DNA of 36,604 nt from Sva-07 sp964592115 (GCA_964592115.1 CAZQCP010000018.1:1-36604), one strand, 5' to 3'; shown: positions 1 through 7,748, numbered from the stretch's first letter. Program-made: numbers and translations. Notes: generated by a model not told the origin, from the letters alone.

Positions 1-437
1 ACGCGTTCGACGGGTACCGACGCTTCGACGAGTTCCAGCAGAACCTCGGGATCTCATCGAGCTTGCTGACCAGCCGGCTCAAGCGTCTCGTCGCCGACGG
101 TGTGCTGGAGCGCCGTCAGTATCAACCCAACCCGCCCCGAGACGAGTACGTGCTCACCCCGCTCGGCGAGTCGCTGCGCCCGGTGATCGTCGCGCTCGCC
201 GCGTGGGGCAACAGTCGCCTGGAACCCGAGCAGCGCAGCATGATCCTCGTCGACGCCGCCACCGGCGAGGAGGCCGAGCCGGTCCTGGTCGATGCGAAGA
301 CCGGCCGCCGCGTCGACGGTCCGGACTACGTGTTCGCCGCCGGCCCTGCCGCCAGTGAACCGTTCCGACGCCGCTACGCCGGCGTTCCCACGCCCGGGGC
401 GGCGGGAGGCAGCCGAGATCCGAGCTCGGTCAGGTGA
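1..437 (+). CDS. HxlR-family winged-helix transcriptional regulator (5' truncated)
   Basis: The reading frame is open from base 3 and runs to TGA at 435-437; the start lies before the window. The visible part begins within the winged helix (FDGYRRFDEFQQNLGIS, then LLTSRLKRLVADGVLERR and the wing PPRDEYVLTPLGESL), which is the classic HxlR arrangement, followed by WGN and an acidic C-terminal tail of about 65 residues that is usual for the longer actinobacterial members. HxlR proteins are dimeric DNA-binding regulators, often of stress or redox genes. Its target cannot be read here, because the flanking upstream gene is missing. It converges on the gene ending at 485. Confidence 0.9.
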   Translation, partial: AFDGYRRFDEFQQNLGISSSLLTSRLKRLVADGVLERRQYQPNPPRDEYVLTPLGESLRPVIVALAAWGNSRLEPEQRSMILVDAATGEEAEPVLVDAKTGRRVDGPDYVFAAGPAASEPFRRRYAGVPTPGAAGGSRDPSSVR

Positions 438-484
438 CGCGGCCCGGCAGGCCGACTGTCCGACACCGCCTGAGCCCGAGACTG

Positions 485-1453
485 TCAGGCCTCCAGATTC
501 GCCCCTGCGCGACGCCCGACGGCCGGGTCCCATGCAGGTGGAGCGGTCGCGAGGTGGTCGCGAACCCGCTCGACGAACACCGTCGCGTCCAGCGACGACG
601 CCCCGTCGTGGGACAGCGTCGGTGTCAGCGCGCCGACGGCGTCGGCCCGCCACGGCACGCCGTCGACGTCGGTCAGCGCCCGCGCGAGCGGGAGCAACGC
701 AACTCGCTGGCGACGCCGCCGTGTCTTGTACTGCACCCACGTCTCGTAGCGATGCGTCAGCGTGAACCGTTGATCGTGCAGCAGCGCGATCGTGCTCATG
801 TCGGTGGCGTTGTGGATCGCCATCGGATGGATGCCCACATAGCGCTGGCCGGTGAAGCGGTGACCCCACGTCGGCTGCACCGACTCGTGCACCGTCACGA
901 CCGCGAGGTCCAGGTCGGCATCCTCCTCGATGGTCACGAGCCCCCGGTCGAGCGCCTGTTCACTCGCGGTGAGTCGCTCGTCGTCGTCCACCCACAGATC
1001 GCGGTACGCCTCGACATCGTCGATCATCCGCGGCAGGTGTTCCAGGCCGACCGGATACGGGTCGCCGGGCGTGAGCATGCCCGTCGCGGAGATCGCCGCG
1101 CTGATGCGCGCCGCGCGACGATCGCGGTAGGTGCCGAAGTCGCCCGCCGCGGCGATGTCTTCGAGCAGATCACGGTGCTCGAGCGCACGCTCCGGATCGA
1201 CGAGGGCGTACACGCCGGTGAGGCCGTCCTGGTCGAAGTGGTTGTTCGTGACGATCTCTGCCTCGCCGTGGAGATCCATGCCGCGCTCCACGTACCGCAG
1301 CGCCATCTGGGCCGACAGATCGGCCGCCAACGATGGCTCGACGCACGCGATGCCCGGCCAGTGCGTGAGGCACAGCACGGTGCCCGCATTCGGCGACCCG
1401 TCGATCACGACGTTCGGCGTGTCCGCGGACGCGTCGTACTCGGCATAGCGCAC
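485..1453 (-). CDS. Uncharacterised conserved protein (DUF6687-like)
   Basis: A 322-residue soluble protein starting at GTG 1453. I recognise the pattern (VVIDGSPNAGTVLCLTHWPG near the N-terminus, then NNHFDQDGLTGVYAL around residues 70-85) as that of an uncharacterised actinobacterial family I recall as DUF6687; this name is from memory and not checked. The HFDQDG segment superficially resembles metal-binding motifs such as those of DHH phosphoesterases, but I do not claim that activity. No signal peptide or membrane segment is visible. It is divergent from the VOC gene at 1532, leaving about 78 bp for both promoters. Confidence 0.75.
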   Translation of the reverse strand: MRYAEYDASADTPNVVIDGSPNAGTVLCLTHWPGIACVEPSLAADLSAQMALRYVERGMDLHGEAEIVTNNHFDQDGLTGVYALVDPERALEHRDLLEDIAAAGDFGTYRDRRAARISAAISATGMLTPGDPYPVGLEHLPRMIDDVEAYRDLWVDDDERLTASEQALDRGLVTIEEDADLDLAVVTVHESVQPTWGHRFTGQRYVGIHPMAIHNATDMSTIALLHDQRFTLTHRYETWVQYKTRRRRQRVALLPLARALTDVDGVPWRADAVGALTPTLSHDGASSLDATVFVERVRDHLATAPPAWDPAVGRRAGANLEA

Positions 1454-1531
1454 GAACCGACAGTAGAGCAGCGGTCTCGGTTCCGGATGCCGCCATCTTC
1501 AGCCGCTCGCGTGCCATGGCAGGATGAACGG

Positions 1532-1897
1532 GTGGCTGTGATCCGCCTCGACCACGTGCAGCTGGCGATGCCGGCCGGACGCGAAGCGGACGCGGTCGCG
1601 TTCTACGAGGGCGTCCTGGGGATCCCGCACGTTCCCAAACCGGACCACCTCGCCGCTCGCGGCGGCTGCTGGTTCGAGCGAGGCGACCTGAGGGTCCACC
1701 TCGGCGTGGAGGCCGACTTCCGCCCAGCCGTCAAAGCGCACCCGGCATTCATCGTCGACGACGTCCGCGGCCTCGCCCGGGCGGTCAGCGCGGCTGGGCT
1801 CACGGTGCACGACGACGAGCCGCTCGACGGCTACGACCGGGTCTACGTGAGCGACCCGTTCGGGAACCGCATCGAGCTGATGCAGCCCGACACATAG
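1532..1897 (+). CDS. VOC (glyoxalase/bleomycin-resistance) superfamily protein
   Basis: A 121-residue single-module VOC protein: IRLDHVQLAMP at the N-terminus (first beta strand with the metal-site His), FYEGVLGIPHV, FIVDDVRGLARAVSAAG, and the terminal DPFGNRIELMQ with the metal-site Glu. Both canonical metal ligands (His in LDHVQL, Glu in RIELMQ) are present. GTG 1532 is chosen because AGGA at 1521-1524 is correctly spaced; an upstream in-frame ATG at 1487 would add 15 unlikely residues. VOC proteins dimerise and catalyse isomerisation, lyase or resistance functions; the substrate cannot be assigned. It is divergent from the 485-1453 gene. Confidence 0.88.
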   Translation: MAVIRLDHVQLAMPAGREADAVAFYEGVLGIPHVPKPDHLAARGGCWFERGDLRVHLGVEADFRPAVKAHPAFIVDDVRGLARAVSAAGLTVHDDEPLDGYDRVYVSDPFGNRIELMQPDT

Positions 1898-1989
1898 CGG
1901 GTGGAGCGGCATGCCACCACCGGCTCGGCACCGGCACCAGCGGGCCGAGTGAAGGCCGACTGGAGGCGGCGGTAGATTGTTACGTTCTC

Positions 1990-3273
1990 ATGTCACGTCG
2001 GGCCGCGGTGGTTCTCCTGACAGCGCTGCTGGCGCTGGGTGGCAGCGCGGCGCGCGCCGACCAGACCGTCACCCACGATGGGCCGGCAGGCGCCGCGCAC
2101 GTCAGCCTGATCGGCGACTCGACGCTGACCGGCGTGCGCTGGTACGCCGACTACGGCGCGCTGACCCGGTTCGACTTCGTGCTCAGCGCCGAGTCGTGCC
2201 GGCGCACGATCGAGCGATCGTGCATCAGCCGCGAGGGCTACCGGTCGGCCAATGTGATCGCCGCGATGCAGTCGCTCGACGGCGAGCTCGGCGAGGTGCT
2301 CGTGGTGATGTCGGGCTACAACGATCCGCTGTGGACGATCGACGAAGCGATCGCCGGTGTGGTCGACGAAGCCCGCCGTCAGGACGTCGACCACGTGGTG
2401 TGGTTGACGCTGCGCACCAGTGCCGATGTCGACTACTCCGACCCGCAGGAGCAGTCGAGCATCAACACGTTCCGCGAGTACAACCGTCAGCTCGTCGAGG
2501 CCGCGGCGGCGTCTGACAGCTACCTGCAAGTGGCCGACTGGGCGACCTACTCCAACGGCGCCTCCGGCTGGTTCGAGTCCGACGGGGTCCACCTCACGCC
2601 GCGCGGCGTCGATGCGCTCACGACGTTCCTCGCCGCAACGATCGAGCGTGTGCTGGCGGGTGAGGACGTGAGCCCGGCCGCCGCGCCGTGGACGGTACTC
2701 GTGCCGGGCGCCGAGGGCGACGACGTCGAGGCGGTCCAGAACGCATTGCTGGAGGCGGGCATCGAGCTGCCGGGCGGAGCCGACGGTCTCTACGGCAACG
2801 ACACGATGGCCGCGGTCGGCCAGTACCAGCGTGGCATCGACGGGCTCCAGGTCACCGGCGCCGTCGACGCGGCGACCGCACGCTCGCTCGGCGTCCTCGA
2901 TGATCCCGAGCCAGCCCCCGAGTCCGCATCCGCGGCCGAACCCGCCACCGCGGCCACCGGAGCGGAGGCACGCGTCGGCCCCGTCGACTCCGATCTCGCC
3001 GATGAGCCGACTCCCGTGAGCCCGTCGGCCACCAGCGGGGCGCTACGCATCGCCGCGCTCGTGGCGGCACTCTTCGCCACGCTCGCTTTGGCGGCCGTCG
3101 CGCGCCATCGCTACGTCATGGCGCAACGCCGCGCTCGCCGCTGGGCGCGAGTCCATCCGGCCACGTCGCCGCACCGCAGCCTCGCCGACCTGCGCCGTGC
3201 TGGCGAGATGCGGGACCACGCGGACGCACCCGACACCCGCGACCACGAACCCGCTGGACGCTCGTCCACGTAA
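1990..3273 (+). CDS. Secreted SGNH/GDSL hydrolase with peptidoglycan-binding domain and C-terminal membrane anchor
   Basis: A 427-residue protein. Residues 1-23 are a Sec signal peptide (SRRAAVVLLTALLALGGSAARA). The SGNH hydrolase follows: block I GDST at 42-45 (nucleophile Ser44), block III GYND at 109-112, block V DGVH at 198-201 giving the Asp/His pair. Residues about 236-301 form a PG_binding_1 domain (VQNALLEAG, DGLYGNDT, VGQYQ, VTGAVDAAT). An Ala/Pro/Glu-rich linker leads to one transmembrane helix (about 352-371) and a basic, probably cytoplasmic tail. The order suggests an exported wall-acting esterase or deacetylase tethered at the membrane; the substrate is inference. The TAA stop lies inside a palindrome at 3270-3298. 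Confidence 0.9.
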   Translation: MSRRAAVVLLTALLALGGSAARADQTVTHDGPAGAAHVSLIGDSTLTGVRWYADYGALTRFDFVLSAESCRRTIERSCISREGYRSANVIAAMQSLDGELGEVLVVMSGYNDPLWTIDEAIAGVVDEARRQDVDHVVWLTLRTSADVDYSDPQEQSSINTFREYNRQLVEAAAASDSYLQVADWATYSNGASGWFESDGVHLTPRGVDALTTFLAATIERVLAGEDVSPAAAPWTVLVPGAEGDDVEAVQNALLEAGIELPGGADGLYGNDTMAAVGQYQRGIDGLQVTGAVDAATARSLGVLDDPEPAPESASAAEPATAATGAEARVGPVDSDLADEPTPVSPSATSGALRIAALVAALFATLALAAVARHRYVMAQRRARRWARVHPATSPHRSLADLRRAGEMRDHADAPDTRDHEPAGRSST

Positions 3274-3298
3274 CAGTGGGGCCTGGCCCCGTTGTTAC
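3270..3298. repeat. Compound palindrome, core GGGGCCTGGCCCC
   Basis: Outer arms GTAACA (3270-3275) and TGTTAC (3293-3298) pair perfectly around a core of two 6-bp arms centred on T3284, with two unpaired bases on each side between. It sits tail-to-tail between the SGNH hydrolase stop (inside the left arm) and the aspS stop at 3327, so it may act as a bidirectional transcript end. It has the same layout as the palindromes at 9958, 17474, 23280 and 36436. Confidence 0.75.
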
Positions 3299-3326
3299 AT
3301 CGACCGAGTCGGCCAGGCGATCGCGG

Positions 3327-4622
3327 TCACGGCGTCAGGCGGTGGAGGTCGCGTGGGAAGAGCGTCGCCTCGCGGATGTTTGCGGCGCCGGTGAGGCGAG
3401 CAACCCAGCGCTCGAGCCCGATGGCGAAGCCGCCGTGTGGTGGCATCCCGTGCTCGAACGCCTCGAGGTAGCCATCGAGGTCGGTCAGCTCCTGTCCTGC
3501 CAGTGCGCCTCGGTAGTCGTCGAGGCGGTGCAGGCGTTGCCCACCGGTGACGAGCTCGAGCCCGCGGAAGAGGAGATCGAAGCTGTTCGACGCCGCGGGA
3601 ACGGTCGGGTTCGGGTGGGTGTAGAACGGCCGCTTGGCCATGGGATAGCCCGTGACGAACACGAACTCCGTTCCGTGCTCGTCGAGCGCCCAGTCGCCGA
3701 GCCACCGCTCATCAGCCGGGGCGAGGTCGGGTTCACCGAGCGTCGGCCGTCCGGTGGCGCGCTCGATCATCTGCTGCGCGTCGGTGAAGTCGATCGTCGG
3801 GATCGCGGTCGACATCTCCGGGAGCGCGAGCCCGAGCAACAACAGCGCGTCGGCGGCTCGTTCGCGAATTGCGTCGAGCATCCCGACGATCGTTCTCTCG
3901 AGGACTGCCATCACATCGCGGTGATCTGTGACGAAGCCGATCTCCGCGTCGAGCGACACGTACTCGGCGAGGTGGCGTGCCGTGTCGTGGGGCTCGGCTC
4001 GGAAGACGGGACCCACTTCGTACACGCGCTCGAAGACGCCGACCATGATCTGCTTGTAGAACTGCGGGCTCTGGGCGAGGTAGGCCTCGGATCCGAACCA
4101 GTCGATCGGGAAGACGTTGGCGCCCGACTCGGTGGCGGCCGCCACCACCTTCGGCGTGAAGATCTCGGTGAACCCGGCGCCGTCGAGCGTCGTGCGGAAT
4201 CCCGCCACCGACGCTGCTGCGATCTGCGCGACCGCGCGGCGGCGAGGATGGCGAAGCGCGAGCGCTGCGTGGTCGAGCAACGTCGGCAGCTGGGCGTTCA
4301 ACACTGGTCGGCGGAGCTCGATCGGCGAGGTCACCGTCGCGGGGGAGATCACCGAGATCTCCGGTCGGGTCACTTCGACTCCGGCGGGCGCGTGCTCGTT
4401 GGCGACGACCTCGCCGACGACATCGATCACCGACTCCGACAGCAGGTCGGAGAGCTGATCTCGCACGTCCGGATCGACCACCACCACCTGTGCGATGCCG
4501 CTGCGGTCACGTATGAGCGCGAATGCGACCTGCGCGAGCTGACGTTGATGATGCAGCCATCCCTGCAATCGGACGCGGTGCCCGACGTGGGCGCCGAGGT
4601 CGTTGGCCAGTGTCCGTTCCAT
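3327..4622 (-). CDS. aspS: Archaeal-type aspartyl-tRNA synthetase
   Basis: A 431-residue class II aminoacyl-tRNA synthetase. An N-terminal OB-fold anticodon domain (about 12-105; GWLHHQRQLAQVAF, IRDRSG) precedes the catalytic core: SPQ flexible loop at 185-187, motif 2 GPVFRAEPHDTARHLAEY at about 204-221, motif 3 GGFAIGLERW at 397-406, and the family ending LFPRDLHRLTP. The length and lack of the bacterial GAD insertion mark the archaeal/eukaryal AspRS type, not the roughly 590-residue bacterial AspRS normal in actinobacteria. Such enzymes may be non-discriminating and also form Asp-tRNA(Asn); that cannot be settled here. ATG 4622 has GGAGG at 4631-4635 upstream. A T-box precedes it. Confidence 0.93.
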   Translation of the reverse strand: MERTLANDLGAHVGHRVRLQGWLHHQRQLAQVAFALIRDRSGIAQVVVVDPDVRDQLSDLLSESVIDVVGEVVANEHAPAGVEVTRPEISVISPATVTSPIELRRPVLNAQLPTLLDHAALALRHPRRRAVAQIAAASVAGFRTTLDGAGFTEIFTPKVVAAATESGANVFPIDWFGSEAYLAQSPQFYKQIMVGVFERVYEVGPVFRAEPHDTARHLAEYVSLDAEIGFVTDHRDVMAVLERTIVGMLDAIRERAADALLLLGLALPEMSTAIPTIDFTDAQQMIERATGRPTLGEPDLAPADERWLGDWALDEHGTEFVFVTGYPMAKRPFYTHPNPTVPAASNSFDLLFRGLELVTGGQRLHRLDDYRGALAGQELTDLDGYLEAFEHGMPPHGGFAIGLERWVARLTGAANIREATLFPRDLHRLTP

Positions 4623-4624
4623 TC

Positions 4625-4770
4625 GCTACCTCCATCCGGTCGTATCCCAGATGTGTGGGCGAGGGGAACCCGCGGTGCCACCACACTTCGCCGCCCAGGG
4701 CCCGAGCGGCCTCGTTGATCACGGTGCTCGGAGGACGTCACTCCCCGTCAACGCACCGCACCATCCTCGC
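4625..4770 (-). promoter_or_regulatory. T-box riboswitch upstream of aspS (translational type, ultrashort stem I)
   Basis: Read on the minus strand, TGGCACCGCGGG at 4680-4669 matches the T-box signature (UGGNACCGCG). It is flanked by GTGTGG and CCACAC, which form helix A1, while GCGGG and CTCGC form A2: a full antisequestrator with the UGGN bulge that reads the tRNA acceptor end. Upstream are a stem with GCCGC/GCGGC ends and a short stem I closed by GAGGA (about 4768-4764) and TCCTC (4735-4731). GAC, an Asp codon, lies just before the 3' side of stem I (4739-4737), the expected specifier position. Downstream, CATCTGG/CCGGATG forms a hairpin next to the GGAGG ribosome site, so control is probably at translation. 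Charged versus uncharged tRNA(Asp) would set AspRS synthesis. Confidence 0.85.
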
Positions 4771-4868
4771 GCCTGCATCGGACCCGGGGCCACTGGATTC
4801 CACGTCGGCCGCTGGGCATGGGAGGGATAGAGGTATGCGGAGGGATGGGCGGGATGTGACGGCGTCGC

Positions 4869-5345
4869 TCAGGCGTAGAAGCCGTCGCGCAGGACGATGC
4901 CGTGTTCCAGCCAGACCTTCATCGCTGCCAGCATGCCGGTCCAGCCCTGACAGTTGCCGAAGGCGCGTTCGGCACCGGTGGGTGTCGGCTTCCACGACGA
5001 CTCGGTGATGGTCACGAGCGTGCGCTCCCCGCCGTCGATCGACTCGAACTCGAACGTGGTCGTCGTCGTCCCCGACTCGTCCGTGGTCTCGTCGCCACCC
5101 CAGCGGATGACGATGCGTTCGTTCGGGATCGCCTCCACGACCGTCACGGGGAACGCTCCAGGGAAGTCGGCGAAGTCCCACGTCGCCACCGTGTCGGTCT
5201 CGAGTCGGCCGGTCGCCCCGCCGGTGGTGAAGTACTTCGAGAGTTGTGCCGGGTCGGCGACCGATTCGTACACCTCGGCGCACGGTCGGCCGATACGGCC
5301 CGACACCGTGAAGCGAAGCTCGGTCAACGATTCACTGTCAGACAT
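4869..5345 (-). CDS. SRPBCC / AHSA1-type START-like domain protein
   Basis: A 158-residue single-domain protein with the AHSA1-like pattern: N-terminal strand FTVSGRIGRPCAEVYESVADPAQLSKYF, central NERIVIRWGGDE and a C-terminal helix GWTGMLAAMKVWLEHGI. These helix-grip folds bind hydrophobic ligands and are very commonly paired with ArsR-type regulators, as here: the ArsR gene starts 16 bp away on the other strand. ATG 5345 overlaps the inverted repeat at 5341-5366. Its exact ligand or partner is unknown. The stop precedes the T-box leader of aspS by about 100 bp. Confidence 0.9.
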   Translation of the reverse strand: MSDSESLTELRFTVSGRIGRPCAEVYESVADPAQLSKYFTTGGATGRLETDTVATWDFADFPGAFPVTVVEAIPNERIVIRWGGDETTDESGTTTTTFEFESIDGGERTLVTITESSWKPTPTGAERAFGNCQGWTGMLAAMKVWLEHGIVLRDGFYA

Positions 5346-5366
5346 GTGATATTCTTACAACATGTC
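5341..5366. promoter_or_regulatory. Inverted repeat spanning both divergent start codons (candidate ArsR operator)
   Basis: GACATGT (5341-5347) and ACATGTC (5360-5366) are perfect complementary arms with a 12-bp AT-rich spacer. The left arm contains the SRPBCC start codon, the right arm the ArsR start codon. In the spacer, TATTCT (5350-5355) sits at -12 to -7 relative to the ArsR ATG, the position of a -10 box for a leaderless transcript. Autorepression by the ArsR dimer at this site is the simple inference. Confidence 0.6.
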
Positions 5367-5781
5367 GCCGGGAGAACGCAAGCGCGACACGGTCGACTCC
5401 GGACACGGTCCGAGACCTGGCGACACCACCCTGCGCGACGAGGATGACGCCGTGTTCAAGGCGCTGGCGTCTGCGACCCGCCGCCAGATGCTCGACGTGT
5501 TGAAGCGATCCTCGTGTACGACCGGCGAGCTGTGCGCAGCGTTCCCCGATCTCGACCGGACCACGGTTCTGCAGCATCTGCGCGTGCTCGAACGCGCCGA
5601 GCTGGTGACCGGCCGCAAGATCGGCCGTGAGCGGCACCTGGCGATCGCTCCCCTCCCGATCAAGCGCATCTCCGACCGCTGGATCGGCGAATACGCCCGA
5701 GCGGCCGTCGAGCTGCTCGACCACCTGTCTCGCCCCAGGGAGAATCCGCGCCAGCCGGCCGGTGACAAGCTGGAGTGGTGA
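5362..5781 (+). CDS. ArsR-family winged-helix repressor
   Basis: A 139-residue protein. After a charged N-terminal arm of about 28 residues comes the ArsR winged helix: VFKALASATRRQMLDVLKRSS, then CTTGELCAAFPDLDRTTVLQHLRVLERAELV (recognition helix) and the wing TGRKIGRERHLAI. The DRTTVLQHL recognition helix and the following PLPIKRISDRWIGEY helix are typical of ArsR proteins that accompany AHSA1/SRPBCC genes rather than metal sensors; the ELCVC metal site is absent (ELCAAF instead). It probably represses itself and the divergent SRPBCC gene. Its stop overlaps the VOC start in GTGA, so the two are co-translated. Confidence 0.92.
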   Translation: MSPGERKRDTVDSGHGPRPGDTTLRDEDDAVFKALASATRRQMLDVLKRSSCTTGELCAAFPDLDRTTVLQHLRVLERAELVTGRKIGRERHLAIAPLPIKRISDRWIGEYARAAVELLDHLSRPRENPRQPAGDKLEW

Positions 5782-6128
5782 CCGTCAGCATCGCTTCCAT
5801 CACCTTCGACAGCACCGATCCCGAACCCCTCGCTCACTGGTGGGCCGAGCGGTTCGGCGCCGAGATCACCGCCAACATGGATGGGTTCTTCCTCATCGTC
5901 GCCGGCGGCACCCTGCCCACGCAGCTCGCGTTCCAGCGGGTGGACGATCCGACGCCGGGCAAGAACAAGATCCACCTCGACATCCACACCGACGACGATC
6001 TCGACGCCGAGGTGGCGCGCTGGATCGCCGCCGGCGCCACCAACCTCGGCAAGCGCAACGCTGGCGACTTCGCCTGGGTGACCCTCGCCGACCCCGACGG
6101 CAACGAGTTCTGCATCGCCCCCACCTGA
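5778..6128 (+). CDS. VOC superfamily (glyoxalase-like) protein
   Basis: A 116-residue single VOC module: SIASITFDSTDPEPLAHWWAERFG at the N-terminus, KIHLDIHTDDDLDAEVARWIAAGA in the middle and LADPDGNEFCIAP at the end. In this subgroup the first metal-site His is absent (SITFDS) while the DPDGNEFC Glu is kept, so it may be a binding protein rather than a metal enzyme. GTG 5778 overlaps the ArsR TGA by four bases; an in-frame GTG at 5775 is equally possible. The co-operon with ArsR suggests the VOC product responds to the same signal as the SRPBCC protein. Confidence 0.85.
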   Translation: MTVSIASITFDSTDPEPLAHWWAERFGAEITANMDGFFLIVAGGTLPTQLAFQRVDDPTPGKNKIHLDIHTDDDLDAEVARWIAAGATNLGKRNAGDFAWVTLADPDGNEFCIAPT

Positions 6129-6129
6129 C

Positions 6130-6363
6130 CGCCCGCGATGAGATTCCGGCGCGACAGGTGCACAACAAACTCATCGCTACCGCACAGCCAACGCCCGCGA
6201 TGAGATTCCGGCGCGACAGGTGCACAACAAACTCATCGCTACCGCACAGCGAACGCCCGCGATGAGATTTTGGCGCGACAGGTGCACAACAAACTCATCG
6301 CTACCGCACAGCGAACGCCCGCGATGAGGTTTTGGCGCGACAGGTGCACAACAAGCTCATCGG
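6130..6363. repeat. 62-bp tandem array of hairpin units (3.8 copies)
   Basis: Units begin at 6130, 6192, 6254 and 6316. The first three are complete and nearly identical (CC or TT at one site, C or G near the end); the fourth diverges after about 48 bp. Each unit has CGATGAG and CTCATCG as complementary 7-bp arms about 27 bp apart, around a core containing GCGCGACAGGTGC. There are no spacers between units. The array fills most of the 306-bp gap between the VOC gene and the sugar dehydrogenase; I see no gene there. The core resembles that of the palindrome at 32617-32669 (reverse complement). Confidence 0.9.
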
Positions 6364-6434
6364 TGCGCACGCGCTCGCGGACGACACGTGGCGCCCGCGG
6401 CTGCCGGCGCGGGGAGATGAGGTACAAGTAGGTG

Positions 6435-7748
6435 ATGGCGCGTCGACTGGTTCCACTCGCGATCGCGTCGATGATGCTCGTCGCGGCGTGTTCGTCGGCG
6501 GACGACTCGACGCGAACGACCGAGGCGACGTCCACGAGCGGAGAGACATCCGCAAGCACCACGGCCGCCAAAGCACCGGACACCTCGCCCGGGACCGAGC
6601 CCGACCCGTCGACCAGCAGCTCAGACCCGGTGACCAGTCCGGCCACCTCAGAGCCGACACCGTCCGACCCGGCACCGTCCGGCCCGCTGCCCGAGCCGAG
6701 CGTGACGCTCGTCGAGCTCGCCCACTTCGACCAGCCGATCGAGGTCGCCGTCCGCCCGAACGACCCGACCCGGTACGTCGTCGAGCAACCCGGGCGAGTC
6801 GTCGCCTTCACCGATGAATCGGACGACGTCGTGCTCGACATCACCGACCTGACGAGCGCCGACGGCGAGCGCGGACTGCTCGGTCTCGCATTCCATCCGA
6901 GCGAGCCGTTCGCCTATCTCCACTACAGCGGATCGGGCGGCGACACGGTGATCGCCGAGGTCGCCGTCGATCCCGACACCGGCGCGTTCGACAGGCGCAG
7001 CCTGCGCGAGGTGCTCACCGTCGACCAGCCGTACGGAAATCACAACGGCGGTCAGTTGGCGTTCGGACCTGACGGGATGTTGTACATCGGTCTCGGCGAC
7101 GGCGGCAGCGCGAACGACCCGCAACGGCGGGCACTCGACCTGTCGACGCGGCTCGGCAAGATCTTGCGCATCGACCCACGGGTGTCTGGCGACGAGCCGT
7201 TCGACGTGCCCGCCGACAACCCGTTCGTCGACGTCGCGGGAGCGGACCCGACGATCTGGTCGTACGGCTTGCGCAACCCGTGGAGGTTCTCGTTCGACCC
7301 GGACACGGGCGATCTGTGGATCGCGGACGTCGGTCAGGGCGAGTTCGAGGAGGTGAACCATGCGCCGTCGACAGGTGGAGTCGACGCCGGCCGCGGCCTC
7401 AACTTCGGGTGGAGCGCGTTCGAGGGACTCGAACGCTTCAACGAGGATCAACCGACCGACGATGCCGTGCCGCCCGTGTACGTGTACGGCCACGACGAAG
7501 GACGGTGTTCGGTGAGCGGTGGGACCATCGCCCGCAACAGCCCCGTGCCTGATCTCGATGGCTGGTACGTGTTCGGCGACTACTGCACCGGCGAGATCTG
7601 GGCGCTCGATCCGACGGCGCCCGTCGAGCAACCGCACGTGATCTCGATCGGCTCACTCCCTGGCCTCGCGGCGATCTCGGCGGGCGACGATGGTGAGCTG
7701 TACGCCGTGTCCAACGCGGGCGCCATCGCACTCATCATCGCCGCCTGA
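6435..7748 (+). CDS. PQQ-type glucose/sorbosone dehydrogenase lipoprotein
   Basis: A 437-residue exported protein. The signal peptide ends in a lipobox (MMLVAAC), so it should be lipidated, followed by a Ser/Thr/Pro-rich linker of about 70 residues. The rest is the GSDH six-bladed propeller: DQPIEVAVRPND, RVVAFTDESDD, ERGLLGLAFHPS, YGNHNGGQLAFGPDGMLYI, GDGGSANDP, RLGKILRIDP, SYGLRNPWRFSFDP, LWIADVGQGEFEEVN, NFGWSAFEG. NHNGG, GLRNP and DVGQ are the family's active-site motifs. Known members oxidise aldoses with PQQ, but many homologues have unknown substrates. ATG 6435 is chosen; GTG 6432 is directly upstream in frame. The stop abuts the assembly gap. Confidence 0.92.
   Translation: MARRLVPLAIASMMLVAACSSADDSTRTTEATSTSGETSASTTAAKAPDTSPGTEPDPSTSSSDPVTSPATSEPTPSDPAPSGPLPEPSVTLVELAHFDQPIEVAVRPNDPTRYVVEQPGRVVAFTDESDDVVLDITDLTSADGERGLLGLAFHPSEPFAYLHYSGSGGDTVIAEVAVDPDTGAFDRRSLREVLTVDQPYGNHNGGQLAFGPDGMLYIGLGDGGSANDPQRRALDLSTRLGKILRIDPRVSGDEPFDVPADNPFVDVAGADPTIWSYGLRNPWRFSFDPDTGDLWIADVGQGEFEEVNHAPSTGGVDAGRGLNFGWSAFEGLERFNEDQPTDDAVPPVYVYGHDEGRCSVSGGTIARNSPVPDLDGWYVFGDYCTGEIWALDPTAPVEQPHVISIGSLPGLAAISAGDDGELYAVSNAGAIALIIAA

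Noticed and set aside
434..1531. Long N-terminal extension of the VOC gene
   Set aside because: The extension is antisense to the 485-1453 gene and has no recognisable domain; AGGA before GTG 1532 marks the true start.
6130..6363. CRISPR array or integron attC sites
   Set aside because: Units are directly joined with no unique spacers, and the attC core (GTTRRRY with RYYYAAC) is absent.
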